NCBI RefSeq assembly: GCF_034702125.1
Contig: NC_085878.1
Span: forward strand, 25,107,445-25,171,444
Direction of reading: 5' to 3'
DNA length: 64,000 nt
From: Engraulis encrasicolus
Taxonomy: Eukaryota; Chordata; Actinopteri; Clupeiformes; Engraulidae
Shown in pieces: positions 1 to 14,283 of the stretch. The stretch's first letter is position 1. Each line of letters opens with the position of its first letter. The notes under the pieces are model-generated. The model ran no database searches and had not been told where the DNA came from. It saw only the letters and a list, made by a program, of their open reading frames with translations. Both the position numbers and the translations under genes were made by a program.

Positions 1-341
1 ATTCACTATTGCCGGACAAGACGAGTCTCCTTGTTATGTTTTAAAACAGCTGAGTGAGTCTGCCACAGCCAAGCACACTAAAGACCAAATGGATCTAAAT
101 GTATCCCTCCCCCACAAATGGCTTTTCTAGAGTTACGCCTTAAAGTTACATGTCAAAATAGCCCAGCGGGTCTTTGATCACCACGCATGCAAACTTTATA
201 CATATCCGCATCCCAACAATAATCACAGGTGTTACATTCAGCATTTACTGGAAAAGCAACGAGCCTATGTGCTACTTAAAAAAGCACAAGAAAGTCAGGC
301 ATGACGTGACACACACGTCACACACGTCACACACGACACAC

Positions 342-519
<178 letters not shown>

Positions 520-2148
520 GTCTTTGGTCAGGCCAGTGTAATGGTCTTTGAGTGAAGGGTAACCCAGAGTCAAAAGTAGAATTATTTTTCATACTAAGGG
601 GGGCGTCGGCAGGCTTATGATGAGGTCAAGGAGGCCTTTGGGAGGCTTATGATGAGGTAAAGGGGGCATTCGTTTAAAAAAATGTTGAAACCATTGATGT
701 AGAAGGCATGCCACTCCTTTGACTGACTGGCTGGCTGGCTGGCCTGGCCCTGAATGATATTTGGCGTTAGGTGATTCAATCTTGACGGGTGATTGGATTA
801 TTGCACACAAACAACAAACTAAACCGTCATTTAGGGAGTGAATCCCAACTGACACACCAGCCATCATCTTCTCTAGGCGGTGGATTAGATGCGGCTCATC
901 ACAGTCCCCGTCAATAGCGACACAAAACATCAGGAGTGACTTGTGTGTGTGTGCTTGGGCAGTACGACTGATTCATTCAAAAGGCAGATTCCTTTGTACC
1001 TCAGAACAAACAATACCTCCATAACCTGTCTAGGAGAACACAAAGCCAGCCCAGCACAGCCAGAAAAAGAAAAAAAAGAGCTCCATGACTTCATCTCTAA
1101 CTATGGACTTACCCAAAAGCAAAACATAGGGGTGGCACACACCTCCTCCTTTCTGTTCTGAAACTTCCTCTTAAAATGCATGCCTTAAAACGACATGTGA
1201 CTCAACTATGCGCTTCATCCATGACACCCTGAGGGCCACCATCATGCGTCAACTGCTTACAAACAAAGGCACCCACAGCACAGCAAGTTTCGACGTGTGG
1301 GTGGACGTGTGCGTGTGACAATTTTGAGGGGTGATAAATGACATGACAGGACCCTGATGAGATAGCCTACTGATCTGATGACCTAGCCTACTTTTCAGCA
1401 TCGGACAGGAAAAGCAGTACGCTAAGTGGTCAGTGCAGCGGGGGGAAGAGTGAAAAGGGGGAAAAATCAATGCACTAATGTCCTCTTTACAGTGTTGCAA
1501 CCAACTGACCATACACATAGAAAGGAACGGGTCATGCATGTGGTTTGCAGTTATCTGTTTAACTGTAATCTTGTAAACAAAAAAAATGCTTGCGGTGGGA
1601 AAAAATGTGCTTAAATGTGTTACATTTTCTCAAGTGTTTGTTATGGACTGAAGGGATATGATGAACATGTGCATTAAAAAAAAGACAAAAATTGCCATAT
1701 ATCTCAATTCAGTGCCCTCCTTTAGGCTCCTGTTCAATCATTTATCCAACAGTTAAGCTGCACTATTTGCAAATGAAATTAAATAACCTACAACGTCAAC
1801 TTCATTACATTAAAATCTGAGCAACCGAACGTCAAAGCCGGCTTACTCAGCACAACCCAGCATTTTGTGTTTTGTGTGCGAGCGAGCGGCTTTTAGGAGA
1901 CGGCTAACTGGATGACAAATTGCCACTGTGACGTTTGTAAGAGCCCTCCGCTCCCGTCCCGTCCTGTCCCCTCCTCTCCGCTCCTCTCCATTCTGGGATG
2001 AGACGCCACTCGAGTCCGCCAGGAAATAAAGAAAGGTGGTGGCACTGGGGGAGACTGGGGATTGAGCCAGCGGGGTCAGTCAGTGCCAGTGCTAGTGCCA
2101 ACCTAAGCTGCTCCAGCACTACAGTACAGTACAGTGCAGTGGAGGATA

Positions 2149-2203
<55 letters not shown>

Positions 2204-2901
2204 GTCCGAATCATCAGATGAGCACTCCACTGCTTCCGATCCCCTGGGTACAGGCGGAAGGTGTGGATCCCAGAGTGCTTGAGAGAGTAATTAGCCCCGA
2301 CCCGGCCATGTGTTCCCTCTGCCTCTGCATTTGGCGCGGGTGATTTCCCCTATTAGCTGGTCTGCTAGTGCCAGATGATTTGTAGGGCTGATTTAGCATC
2401 AGCTGTCTCAGAGGAGGTCCAATTCAAATATGTGGAAGGGGGGTGATGTTCGATCTGGGTCAATGGCGTTTTCAGTAGCAGGCGCCAGGTGGTGCAAGTG
2501 CAGCGACAGCTAATCCCGCCATTACATGCATTAAATTATTACTATTTTGCCAGATTAAGTAAAAAAAAAAACATGTAAATGAAACTTGCTCTATAAGTAA
2601 TTAATGTACCGGTACCAATTTTACCAGCAAATAGTGACATTAGCTGTAGTTGTGCCACCCTGTCGCCTGCTTCTGAAAACGTCAATGACCCATCTGTATG
2701 CAGGAGAGAGCTCTGATGGGAAGTACGTTAGATGGCCTGGCCATGCCTGAGAAGACACTCTGACACTCATGGTGGCACCACCAGTCTTCCCACCATAGTC
2801 AGACTCAGCAAAGTCAGCACACACACACGCACACTGCCTACAGTCAGCTGTACCTTCCAGCCATCACATAACAGTCGAAACGTGGAATGGAGCCAAAGAC
2901 G

Positions 2902-3018
<117 letters not shown>

Positions 3019-3855
3019 CCAAAGAGAGGAAAACGAAGAAATGTGCTCAATGTGTGCTTGAATTCATGTCATGGAACACAATTATATAAAACATTTTTTT
3101 GTGCAAAGAACCCATTTTCCAGCTTATCTTATCCGTCTCTTATCTCCAGGTTTACCAAAAAGCCATGCATTTCAAAGGAACAGAAAATGACCACAGCTTT
3201 CACTGCTCCATTTCCACTTTAAGGAGGCATACATGCGTTTTGAATCACAACAATTCTACATCTTGGCTGCGATGCTTCAATTCTATGCCAGAGGAATGAG
3301 CAGCGGAGCATTTACAAATCAGCTGATGTGCTCAATCACATTCACAGCCATAAAAAAAACCCAAACATTATAAAGTGCAGCCATTCATATTGCAATGTGT
3401 AAGCTTGACACATGCCAAGAAAACATGTTCAGCAGAACTTGCTGTTTGGGGTGTGGGTCTGTCCGACCAACACACATTGCGTCAATTCCTGGGTGAGGTG
3501 CTGTACTTGCGAGCCAGCTAATGTATGAAATGAATGCTGTCGGTTGGAGCTATCAGTCACGAACAAGACAAACACAACATTAATCACCGAGTGGGCTGCC
3601 CTCGGTCCAACCAGCGACAATAAGTGAGAAGGCGGCAGAGAAGCCGGGCGGCCACCCACGCATGTAGTGCGACCACGACAGGAAGAGAGGGTTCCTGACT
3701 GGGCCACTGAAGAGAGCCAAGGCAGTCCATAGCGCTAATGGGGGAAGTGAGAGGGCTAAAAGGCACGCTAATTGACTTCCTGTGAGAAGAGCGTTGTCAA
3801 ACGGCCTGCTGAAAAGATACAAAAAAAGAGCCAGCCAGGCCAACAACAGCAGCAA

Positions 3856-4086
3856 GGTCAAAGACGTGCAAAATGGCATTGTCATTCAGTGTAACGGATA
3901 CCTTCTGCTGACTGTAACTGTAAAAAACATGATTTTTAAATTGTTTCAAGTGAATGGATGACAGCCGAGGCTTTCATGAATTCACTGGAAAAAAATAAAA
4001 TAAAAAGAGTCACGAGTTTTACAGTTACAGTCAGCAGAAGGTATCCGTTACACTGAATGACAATTTCATTTTGCATGTCTTTGACA
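3856..4086. repeat. Imperfect inverted repeat
   Basis: The left arm GTCAAAGACGTGCAAAATGG...ACTGTAA is the reverse complement of the right arm TTACAGTTACAGTCAGCAGA...TGTCTTTGAC. Arms are about 70 bp with 90 bp between. Confidence 0.8.
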
Positions 4087-4590
4087 CAGCAGCAGCAATC
4101 CCCAGAGCAATGACAAAATCGGCCTTCATGCATGCATGCATTAGGAGTATGGAACTGGTGGCTAGTTGGAAAAGACGAAGTGTGTGAATCAATTTCCTAA
4201 AAGATTTCAAAATCAGCATGAGAACAGCAATAGTCATCTTCAAGATCTGAGCAGGGTTTATTGCGAAGGCGGCCACCTTGACAAGAAACATCTACCACCT
4301 TGACTAGGTCCCTTGAAAAGATTTCATGTTGTGAAAGTTGCTTAGCCAAAAAACGCCCCACCACCTTGACTAACAAAAATTCTGGGGGAAACACTTATGA
4401 GACATACACGTGTCTGGCGACATGGCATGGCAGACCCATTACATTAGTTTCCTTGGAAAATCCCAAACAAACAGCGAGAGGCCAGGGTGCGGCAGCGACT
4501 GTCCACAAAAAGGCTAATGAACTAATCACAAAAGATGCTGCTGTACAGCACCCCGTCTAGCCAGGTGACCGGTGACAGGTGACAGGCCCC
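3984..4590 (+). repeat. Source copy of a ~0.6-kb duplicated block
   Basis: From CACTGGAAAAAAATAAAATA to ACAGGTGACAGGCCCCATT it is repeated at 5907-6514 with only scattered changes. It contains palindromic sequence at its left end (pair of 3856-3925 and 4017-4086). Confidence 0.85.
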
Positions 4591-5689
4591 ATTTGATCTG
4601 GACAAGAGAGCAGCCTGCCTGATCCGCTCACAATGCAGCTGCCAACGCAGAGCATGCTCCTGTCACCATGGTGACCCTTACTGTCCCTTTCTGCTGATGG
4701 AACACAGGCAGGCACGGCTCCCGTCCCTATAGGGTGTGGAGGGCAGACGTGTGTCCTTTCTGTCACGCGAGTGAGAAAGCAAGCAAGTGAGCCAGCGAGT
4801 GCTGTTGCTGTGCTGTGCTGTGCTGTGGTGGTGGTGGTCAAGCAGGGTGAGCTGATGGATCAGGCAAAGATTGATTGGGTGACTTTCCTAGCCTTGCTGC
4901 TGCGCTGTCCTGTGCGCATTGGGCTGGCTAAAAGCTTCCAGCCGTCCACACGGCCATCTAAAAGTCCTGTGAGTGGAGAGTCGGGTGCGTCATTCGTCTC
5001 TTCCACAGCTCACAGCAGTCCAGCCCAGCTGCCTGGTTACAGCTCGTAAACTGTGCGGTACGACTGACAGCATGACAACCTGTTGTTGGTCCTGAGGACA
5101 CTGGGGGAAAGTGGTGGGGCAGCAGAATTCCACAGCTTCTTTACGCTATTTAAAAAACAGCCCATCTCACACGGTCCGCTGAACTACCGCAGGGTCTGCA
5201 TTCTAACTGAATTGAGGCTAAAAAAAATGTACCGGTAGCCTAGAGCAAAAAGAAAAAAAAAAAAACAACAGTCACACACATTTCAAATAAAAAAAAAATA
5301 TCATATCTCATGACCCTGAATGCTGTGTCCATGCATGCAATGTTGAACTATGCAGCATCCAGCATCAATGGGTTCAAATATACAAGAAACATTTTGAATC
5401 ACAGATATCTGAGACAGAGCTGTGGCGGGTCAAAACCTGACGCTCATAACAAACTTGTAGTTGGGAGGTTTCTGGTATGCAGATCATATCTAACTTTCCC
5501 TTAAATTACACACTTTAGGTTCCGCTCCTGCCCACAGCTAAATATATGGTTTGGACGTGTGGGGTTTTACACGACATTGCATACATACGTGTAGGTCAGC
5601 TCTATAGCTAAAGGGCGTATTCTGTGTAAAGTAGAGGTGGACTTGATACAGAAAGTGCAACTTTTGGACAGACATTTCCCTTTTCTTCT

Positions 5690-5868
5690 TTTAAAGATTT
5701 TTTTTTAGTTCTTTTGCAACTTTATTTGATAGGGCAGTGTGAGAGGTGGACAGGAATCGAATTGGGAGAGAGACAGGGAGGGGTCGGCAAAGGACACAGG
5801 CTGGGAATTGAACCCGGGTCAGCCGCATGGCAGTCGAGTGCCCTACCGGTAGGCCACGGCAGGGCCCA
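5690..5868 (-). mobile_element. tRNA-derived SINE
   Basis: On the minus strand it has a tRNA-like head with an A-box-like GTGGCCTACCGGTAGGGCAC and a B box GGTTCAATTCC, a CT-rich body, then AATAAAG and a poly(A)-like tail. Part of this head is repeated at 6520-6576. Confidence 0.75.
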
Positions 5869-5906
5869 GACATTTCCCTTTAAAATTGATTTGTTTAACT
5901 TTTTTC

Positions 5907-6514
5907 ACTGGAAAAAAATAAAATAAAAAGAGTCACGAGTTTTACAGTTACAGTCAGCAGAAGGTATCCGTTACACTGAATGACAATTTCATTTTGCATG
6001 TCTTTGACACAGCAGCAGCAATCCCCAGAGCAATGACAAAATCGGCCTTCATGCATTCATGCATTAGGAGTATGGAGCTGGTGGCTAGTTGGAAAAGACG
6101 AAGTGTGTGAATCAATTTCCTAAAAGGTTTCAAAATCAGCATGAGAACAACAATCGTCATCTTCAAGTTCTGAGCAGGGTTTATTGCGAAGGCGGCCACC
6201 TTGACAAGAAACATCTACCACCTTGACTAGGTCCCTTGAAAAGATTTCATGTTGTGAAAGTTGCTTAGCCAAAAAACGCCCCACCACCTTGACTAACAAA
6301 AATTCTGGGGGAAACACTTATGAGACATACACGTGTCTGGCGACATGGCATGGCAGACCCATTACATTAGTTTCCTTGGCAAATCCCAAACAAACAGCGA
6401 GAGGCCAGGGTGCGGCAGCGAAGTCCACAAAAAGGCTAATGAACTAATCACAAAAGATGCTGCTGTACAGCACCCCGTCTAGCCAGGTGACCGGTGACAG
6501 GTGACAGGCCCCAT
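5907..6514 (+). repeat. Inserted copy of the ~0.6-kb block
   Basis: A near-identical copy of 3984-4590, inserted into the end of a SINE region. It is bracketed by two copies of a 96-bp sequence (5811-5906 and 6520-6615) that includes the SINE head. Confidence 0.85.
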
Positions 6515-6647
6515 TAGATGAACCCGGGTCAGCCGCATGGCAGTCGAGTGCCCTACCGGTAGGCCACGGCAGGGCCCAGACATTTCCCTTTAAAATTGAT
6601 TTGTTTAACTTTTTTTCCCCTTAGTCTTCATTCATGTTCACATATTG

Positions 6648-7276
6648 CAGGGGTGTCAAACTCATTTTGGTCCGGGGGCGGCATACAATCCATGTGGACC
6701 TCAAGCGGGCCGCATTAGTAACATCATCGCAAAAAAAAAAACGTAAAGCAGAGGATTAGTGTTCAGTACTATCACGTTTTAAGTGTGTTGAATATGTAGA
6801 AAGCAATGCAATACTGATAATCCTATGCAAAATTTCCTTGACTTCATTCATTCATTGGCAGCCGTCAATTAATTAAATATGGGACAGTTCATTTTGGCAG
6901 GGGGTCTGGGGGTTTTCCCCCAGAAAATTTTGTATTTCTTATATGTAATTTCCTGCATTTTCACGCATTCTAACATTCCGTTTCCAGTTTGAGCTTAATA
7001 GGAACCAATACAAATCCAATTATATTTATTATTTAATTACAACCAATACCAATACAATACGAATAAGAAGTATTAACATTTTATCTATGAGGTCTATAAT
7101 ATATGAGCTTTATCAAATGCCTGTTACAGTACAAATTCACTAGGCCTATTTATAATAGAAGTGTGATGTGCACTTTACTACATATATACAGTGTAACAGA
7201 GGGACCATTGGGTTAATGTCATGCAGGTCTCGATTTTGCCCCGAGGGCCGTAATTGCGCATTTCGGTTATTTCATT

Positions 7277-7337
<61 letters not shown>

Positions 7338-7402
7338 CCGGGCCGGATGGAACCCTCCCGCGGGCCGGATGCGGCCCGCGGGCCGTATGTTTGACACCCC
7401 TG
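6648..7402. mobile_element. hAT (Charlie-like) element with 8-bp target duplication
   Basis: Ends CAGGGGTGTCAAAC and GTTTGACACCCCTG are exact inverses. ACATATTG flanks at 6640-6647 and 7403-7410. Subterminal GGGCCGGATGCGGCCCGCGG sequence lies near the right end. It contains an A27T29 palindrome at 7277-7332. Confidence 0.9.
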
Positions 7403-8104
7403 ACATATTGGGTTCGAAGATGTGGGGTTTCCAGCAGCCTCTTATGTGTATCATTAACGACAGACACTCCCCTTTCAAAATATCTTCGTCTCTAAATACA
7501 TTTTTACAATACCGGCCACACACCATTGCCAACATGCAGCATCATCATATGAGTCATCGAAGAAAATTACGTTTGCGATTGCCTTTTCCCCACTGACTTC
7601 ATAATTTCTCTCTTCCATGAGGTCAGCAACACAACCGTAGACAGGGCACGTCGGTTCAGGTGGGAGGCCGGCTCAATCAGATAACTGAACAGGGAGGGCC
7701 GCAGGAAAATCACTTACACGGTCGACACCCTTTCACAGTCAATTGGCATGGTGGAGCGCTTTCTGGCCATTCTAAGAACGCACAACAATAGAATCGTCTC
7801 TATGAGGCATTTACTGTGTGATGAGCACAGACAAACGTGTTCGACGACAACCAGAAATTCCTGCACAATCGCAGTAACAGTACAACATCCCACCCCACCC
7901 CACACCATGCGTATTGCTTTGTTTTCTGCAATTCCCACATAGCTGGCGGAGGTGTGCCACTGTGCACAAGGCTGCCTTAGCCTTTGGAACGGATAATCCT
8001 CCATCAGGCCTGCTGCCTGTGAGGGTGGCCTGCCAGGGAGAGAAACAGAGGCCAGGGTGCAAGTCCAACTAGCTCCTCCCATCCTGACCTGTTGCTTGTG
8101 ATCA

Positions 8105-8276
8105 ATGCTTTATTCAATATCTCGCACAAAGCACAATTCAAAAGATCATCATCTCATCGGGATGTTGAATGGGGAAAAAGTCCCTGTAGCGGGGAGTAGA
8201 GTTGCCCAGCCGGGACTCGAACCCGGACCTTCTGGGCTAGTAAACTGGGGTTCTGACCGCTACACCAAAGAGCCAG
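8105..8276 (-). mobile_element. tRNA-derived SINE
   Basis: The minus-strand head has A box GGTGTAGCGGTC and B box GGTTCGAGTCCC, followed by an unrelated body and an AATAAAGCATTG tail. The acceptor stem does not pair, so it is not a functional tRNA gene. Confidence 0.65.
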
Positions 8277-8625
8277 GATCGTTGGCGTCACTGTCAGAAC
8301 ACACCCACAACTGCAGTGATGGTCACTCCAGCACAGTCCCCCAGAAGTTGCTTTGCCTGGCTTGACAGCAGGGAAACCTACATAAAGGCAGGATGGCAGC
8401 ACCGAGGCAAGAGGACACACGCAAAAGGAAAGGACAGGAGCAATTAGTTTGGCTTGCTCTCAGAATGTGTTCACTGATCACAGGCCTCTGTTCTGGCCAA
8501 AGAGAGAGAGAGAGAGACAGAGAGCTGTGAGAAGTGGAGAGCGAACCTCCTGGACTGTTTCAGGTGTCCCCTCTAATCACCTGTGGCCAGACATAGACCT
8601 GGACCACATGCAAAAATAATTGAGG

Positions 8626-8701
<76 letters not shown>

Positions 8702-9058
8702 GATCTCAGCTTTCATAGTTTGCTCTTTTAAATCTTAACTCTTGAAAAGCAGTGCAACTGTTAACAGTAAAAGCAAAAATAATTGAGACATCTGTGGAAA
8801 GTGACAAGAATATACCGGTATGCTTGTGCTTAAAATAAAAAAATCAGAGCCACGATCAGATGTATTTAACAGTGATGCACCCTAAGCAATGTATCTATTT
8901 CCAACAAAGGCTCCCATTAACTCCACACACCCTATAGACACAGTCAGCTAGATGATGAAATGCACCTGGAGGTTCGGCAGGAAACGTTTCTAGGTTGACT
9001 GCACACACGTGGCACTTTAGAGCATGGGGCAGATCTTCAGTCGGCTATCTGGAAGGAC

Positions 9059-9115
<57 letters not shown>

Positions 9116-10945
9116 GATGGAGTGGAGTTTGAGGGGCAAAGGGGGTGAGTAGATTGGACTGTTTTTGATTAGTTGTGTCCCAAAGCTCTGTTTGTTTATC
9201 AAGACAAAAGACAGATGAATGCACATGCAAAATACTGCTCTGGTGGCTGAGGGCGCTTCAGCTTTAGCGGAACAGCTTGTTCTACGCTGCGGGAGAGCAA
9301 GGCCGGAATGCGCGGGGCGAAAGCCCTCTCAACGCAACGGGATCACAATCTGAGGATGTGCGACGTGAGCCGCCTTCATTCCGGTTCCCCCGAGAGAGCC
9401 GAGGGGACACCACAAGCATTTCACTTCGGCAGTCATAAAACGGGCTTTGTTACAGAGTAATGTCGATACAGGCCCCTTAATGAAATCAGAGACGCTACAA
9501 CAGCGAGGGCATAATCCACTCAATCCAACTCCAGGTCTCTTGGAAAAGCCCTTCCAGTCTTGGGGCTGACCCCAAACACAATTGATGGTTTGTTGTTGCT
9601 GTAGGACTGGACACCCTACCAGGCTTTCAGGAGATTACTTGAACACACGCAACATCACTCAACATTGCTTTGAAAACGAAAGAGGAAGTATGTGAATCAA
9701 AACAAAATCAAATAAGTGGATGACGACGACCATTTGAAAAACCGAGTATGCTTGCTCGTTTGTGCTTGCTCAAGTGTTCTGACTGAGGGCAGGTAGGGGA
9801 CGGGCGGGGCTGAAGGAGGCAGAAACGTGCTTAGCCAGCCTGCCAGGCCGCCCTCAGCGAGGAAGTGTCACCTTTCAAGACAAATGGCAATGTTGATTTC
9901 AATCAGCCGTCAGCCCAAAGCAAGTGTGTGTTTTAAAATCTCTAACTGTAGGCTATGCCACAATCACACAGGCATGCATGGTTCTCTATGCATTTTTGGT
10001 GGGACTTGCATGCATCCTCTTCTTGAGCGTTGGTCTTAATATGTAGATTTGGAGTGAGAGCAAAGAGATACCAGAGGCTAGAAATGAGACAGGAAACAGC
10101 TGAAAGAGAGCTCACTAGTCACGACTGCTCTGCTGGAGTCGCCAAGTTTAAGTTCCCTTTAACTCTTTAAACAGGCAGCACAGCCTGTGACAAATTGCCT
10201 GCATTACGTGCGTGTTGCACACTGCTGTGGAACATCTTGATGTCTTCTTTATTGCTTTGATCTTTGATTAAAAGTGTCTGCCAAGTACCACAACACACAA
10301 AGTGCCTCACGACATTAGACTACTATAACACATTGACGATGTAATTACAATGTAATAGTCATAAAAGACAACTACCACTATTAATACCATGCCACCAACC
10401 AAGAGTAATGATGTGTTTACAGACAACACTCTGGCTTAGTAATCGAATGAACGAATACATGAACAGTTTATGTCTAAGTTACGTCTAAGTTACAAGTCTC
10501 ATTAAATAAGCATATAATCTAAACCTTTAATGAGGGTGTCCAAAGGGTGACATCAGCAGACGCTGTAGACCAATACAGCTGTCAATCACCAAGACAAGAA
10601 AAAGCCAGACAGCTGGTAGGGTGAACCAAAGCCATGCACAGCACACGCCTTGACTAATTAGGACTAGGCCGTGACTTCCTCCCAGTGTTCTGCTGGAGCC
10701 TCCCTGTGTCTTCCTGATCTGTGCCTGAGCTCCAACCAGTCTGACCAGGCGGGCGGGCAGGCAAGGAGGCAGGAGGGCACCATGTGGGTAGACCAGAGGG
10801 CGAGGTTCAGCATGGCATGAACTCTAGCCGTCAGTCCCCATCTGCTTGACTGTTTGAAGGACTGAAAGGCCCACCAAGCATAAAACCATTGAAAGAGCAT
10901 TAACCCAAAATCAAGAGGTGGAATTCACTCGCTTGCGCACACGCG

Positions 10946-10949
<4 letters not shown>

Positions 10950-10992
<43 letters not shown>

Positions 10993-11001
10993 ACGCACAC
11001 G

Positions 11002-11036
<35 letters not shown>

Positions 11037-11046
11037 ACGCACACGC

Positions 11047-11086
<40 letters not shown>
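10950..11086. repeat. (CA)n with (CACACG)n interruptions
   Basis: Alternating pure CA and ACGC-containing hexamers in two cycles, indicating a duplicated compound repeat. Confidence 0.9.
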
Positions 11087-11088
<2 letters not shown>

Positions 11089-12486
11089 ATGAGTTTGAGC
11101 AGAGTTTTTTTTCCCCTTCAAAAAAAACACACAGCTTGTAAACATTTATTTGCTTATTTCGGTGCTCTAATTATGGCATCTCCCAAGGGAGGGCTGGGGA
11201 GAGACAGACCAACACATACAGGAGCCCAGTGGCCACAGGACGGCCCAAAATACACCAGCCTCCCTCCGCCACGCCACATGCACAGCCCGTCTGAGCTGAG
11301 GGTGGAAGAGAGGAGGAAAACCGATAGAAAAGGCAGACAGAACAGAAGCATGGCTTAGGCTGCTGCCTTTCATAAAATAAAAAAAAACCTCACTGAGGAA
11401 GACACCGTTGCATTTAGTCTGAAGACACTCGCAGTGTACATTCCATAAAAGAGAATTTATAGGCTATATTTAAACATGTTCGAAGAGCGTTCAGCAGCGG
11501 GACAGAAGGGGCACTTTTTCACTTGGCAGCATTTTAATTAAGCAGTCAAACAGTCTGGGTCACGACTTCTGGCGAAAAATAATTCAGAGACCTCTGGTGA
11601 ACTCTTCCTCTTTCTTTCTTGGGATCCTCCTCACACACACACACACATGCACACACACACACAAGTGCATCCTTCACGGCCCACGAGAGGGCATGAGGGG
11701 AGATAAACCTAATAAAGGAGAGCGGTACGGCCCGCGTGCCACTGGGGTCATGAATGGGCGCTACTGTAAGACGACACAACGGGACAGCCTATCCAAGCCA
11801 AGGCTTACAAAAATCTATACTACGCAACCAAACCAAACCAAACACTGTGATCAACTTAACAATCAAAATTCTTGTGTGCTGAAGAGTTCTGAGCTGTTGA
11901 ATGAGAGGCACTTATTGATGTTATAATCAAAAAGTTATAGACCGAGTTCATTTGGTCAATAAAAACAAAAAGTATCTGACCAATGTTTACAAAATCCACC
12001 TATAAAAGATTATGAAAAACATACAATTACTGAAAAGATGCTTCTGAACGGGACTTTCTGAGTTGTGGAACTGTAGACAAAAGGACGCAAAGTACTCTAT
12101 GCTGAAAAAGAAGTGTGGCAAAACAAAAATGCATACAATAATGACTCGCTCTCAGCATAAATCTCCAAAACAGGATTCTGTGAAAGAGCCACAAAATATA
12201 GGATAGCAGTGGCGGCGACATAGCTGTTGGTTTCGCGCGAAATAGAACTGTCTGTCGGCTGCGGCTGGGCTGGTGTTTGTGCTAGCATGCGTGCCGTACG
12301 CTCTATTGTAGCGCGGAGTGCAGGAGTGGGCGGCTGAGGCAGACTGACTTCCTGTGGATTCTTGTCTGGCCCTGTAGCAGCCCTTATCTAGAAACACACT
12401 GAGACAGACACTCAGAGGAGTGGAGAGAAGCGTGCGGTGGATTGGCCCCCCTAGCACAGGACGCAGAGAAAGCCAACGGCGAGGAC

Positions 12487-12612
12487 AAAGGGGTCAGTTG
12501 TCCTAGGCTCAGAGAGACAGGAGGCCCAATTGGGTCCTCATTCACTACATTGTATTAGGGGGCCCTTTCTGATGACTTTGACCGGGGCCCGGACACAGCT
12601 GTCAGCAGCCTC
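12487..12612 (+). repeat. Dispersed repeat, copy 1
   Basis: Shares AAAGGGGTCAGTTG, TAGGGGGCCCTTTC, ATGACTTTG and AGCTGTCAGC in the same order with 53893-54025. A diverged relative rich in GGGGCCC may lie near 25565-25690. Confidence 0.6.
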
Positions 12613-12831
12613 GACCGCACGTCATGCAGAGGTTTGCCTGTATTGGCCTGTTGCTGTGCTACAGAGCTGCCATCTACGCAGTAGGTTTGTCTCACTGTGA
12701 TGCGGTGTGCGTAGGAGGTGGGAGAGGGGAGCTGTCAAGACAGCTTGACATGATCTTTTTTTAGGGTGAGAACTGCAGGGCCTCTGGTTAGATGTGAGGG
12801 CAAATGACAGAGCCCTTATCAGGATGGATGA

Positions 12832-12969
<138 letters not shown>

Positions 12970-13882
12970 TTTTAACAGCAGCTGCTTATTAGGAGTATGA
13001 GGAAGTCTAAACAGTGAACTGATAACCTAAATGGTAATCAAATCCACTGCAATTAAAGGGACGTTGTCCCTTTAACGCTATTGAGAAATCAGTCCACTCC
13101 AAACTGATGTGAAATATTTAGCCTATTAGGCCGTTTGGTGAGTCCATGGGTACTGAGTACTGGTACAAAGATATCACACAGACACTGGTCACATAAACCA
13201 GACTTTTGGGGGTCAAGTGTGCTCGAGTTCAGCACGGATGCCACAGTGTGAAACGAACACATGCCCTCAGTAGGCTAGCGCCCTGTCTTATCTTGAAACC
13301 ATCCCTATCATGCGGAAGTCACAAAGAAGCCAAAACGGAGATAACTCTTAAAAGCCAGCTATTTTTAAAAGCAGAGATAGCAGCCTCAGATGATCATCAC
13401 AGAAGCACCAGCATCTAGGAACAGGATCCTTCACAGATAACACCGTAGCATAGAAAGCAAGGAAGACGCGAGGCATGTGATGGCCGACATGTAGGGGTCA
13501 GAGGGCCCTGGCTGCCTGGCTGCCTGGACTAAGTTCTGGCTATGCAAACATGTGATCTGCATGAGCAGCTGTGCGGAGGATTCCGGCCGAGAGGTCAGCC
13601 CTTAAGACGCAGGTGATGAGGGCTTAGGACCGTATCCGTGCGGTGGCCTCTGAAACCTGAGGAGCACTGGCCTGTGTTACTAAGGAGGACTACTACCCCC
13701 CTCACCCTCACCTCCCCTCTCCTCTCCTTTCCTTCTTCCCCTGCGCTGTGGATCTCAACAAGTCACACCCTCTGGAGAATGTCCTTCCAAGTCCCAGCGC
13801 TAGTACGCTATCAGTTTCATGGCAGGAGAGGACAGGGTGACAGCTATTTGATATACATACATCACATATGTATGATATATAC

Positions 13883-14283
13883 TAGGGATGCACGATGTAT
13901 CGGCCAGATGTATCGGTATCGGCCGATATTTGACATTTCTCAACACATCGGACATCGGTCCGATGGGTAAAACTGGGCCGATGTTAACGCCGATGTTTTT
14001 TTTTTATATGTTACTGTTCTAAAACATTGGACTTGATGGTGACTTTCAACGTTTGTCTTCTAATTTGTCTCTATTTTTTATCTAATTTTATCACGGGGAG
14101 ATAAAAGGTGTTTTTGGAAATAAGAGGACATTCGAAAATTATGTTTGTTTGCATCATTGTCATCTCTTTAAAAAAAAAGAAAAGAAAAACATCGGTATCG
14201 GTTAATATCGGTTATCGGACAAAACTGCAATATCAATATCGGATATCGGTATCGGCTGAAATTTTTGACATCGTGCATCCCTA
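13883..14283. mobile_element. hAT MITE with 8-bp target duplication
   Basis: Exact terminal repeats TAGGGATGCACGAT and ATCGTGCATCCCTA. ATATATAC occurs at 13875-13882 and 14284-14291. Subterminal TATCGGTATCGG motifs are typical of fish hAT MITEs. Confidence 0.9.

Noticed and set aside
8195..8276. Possible tRNA gene on the minus strand
   Set aside because: A and B boxes are present, but the acceptor stem does not pair and a SINE-like body and AATAAAG tail follow.
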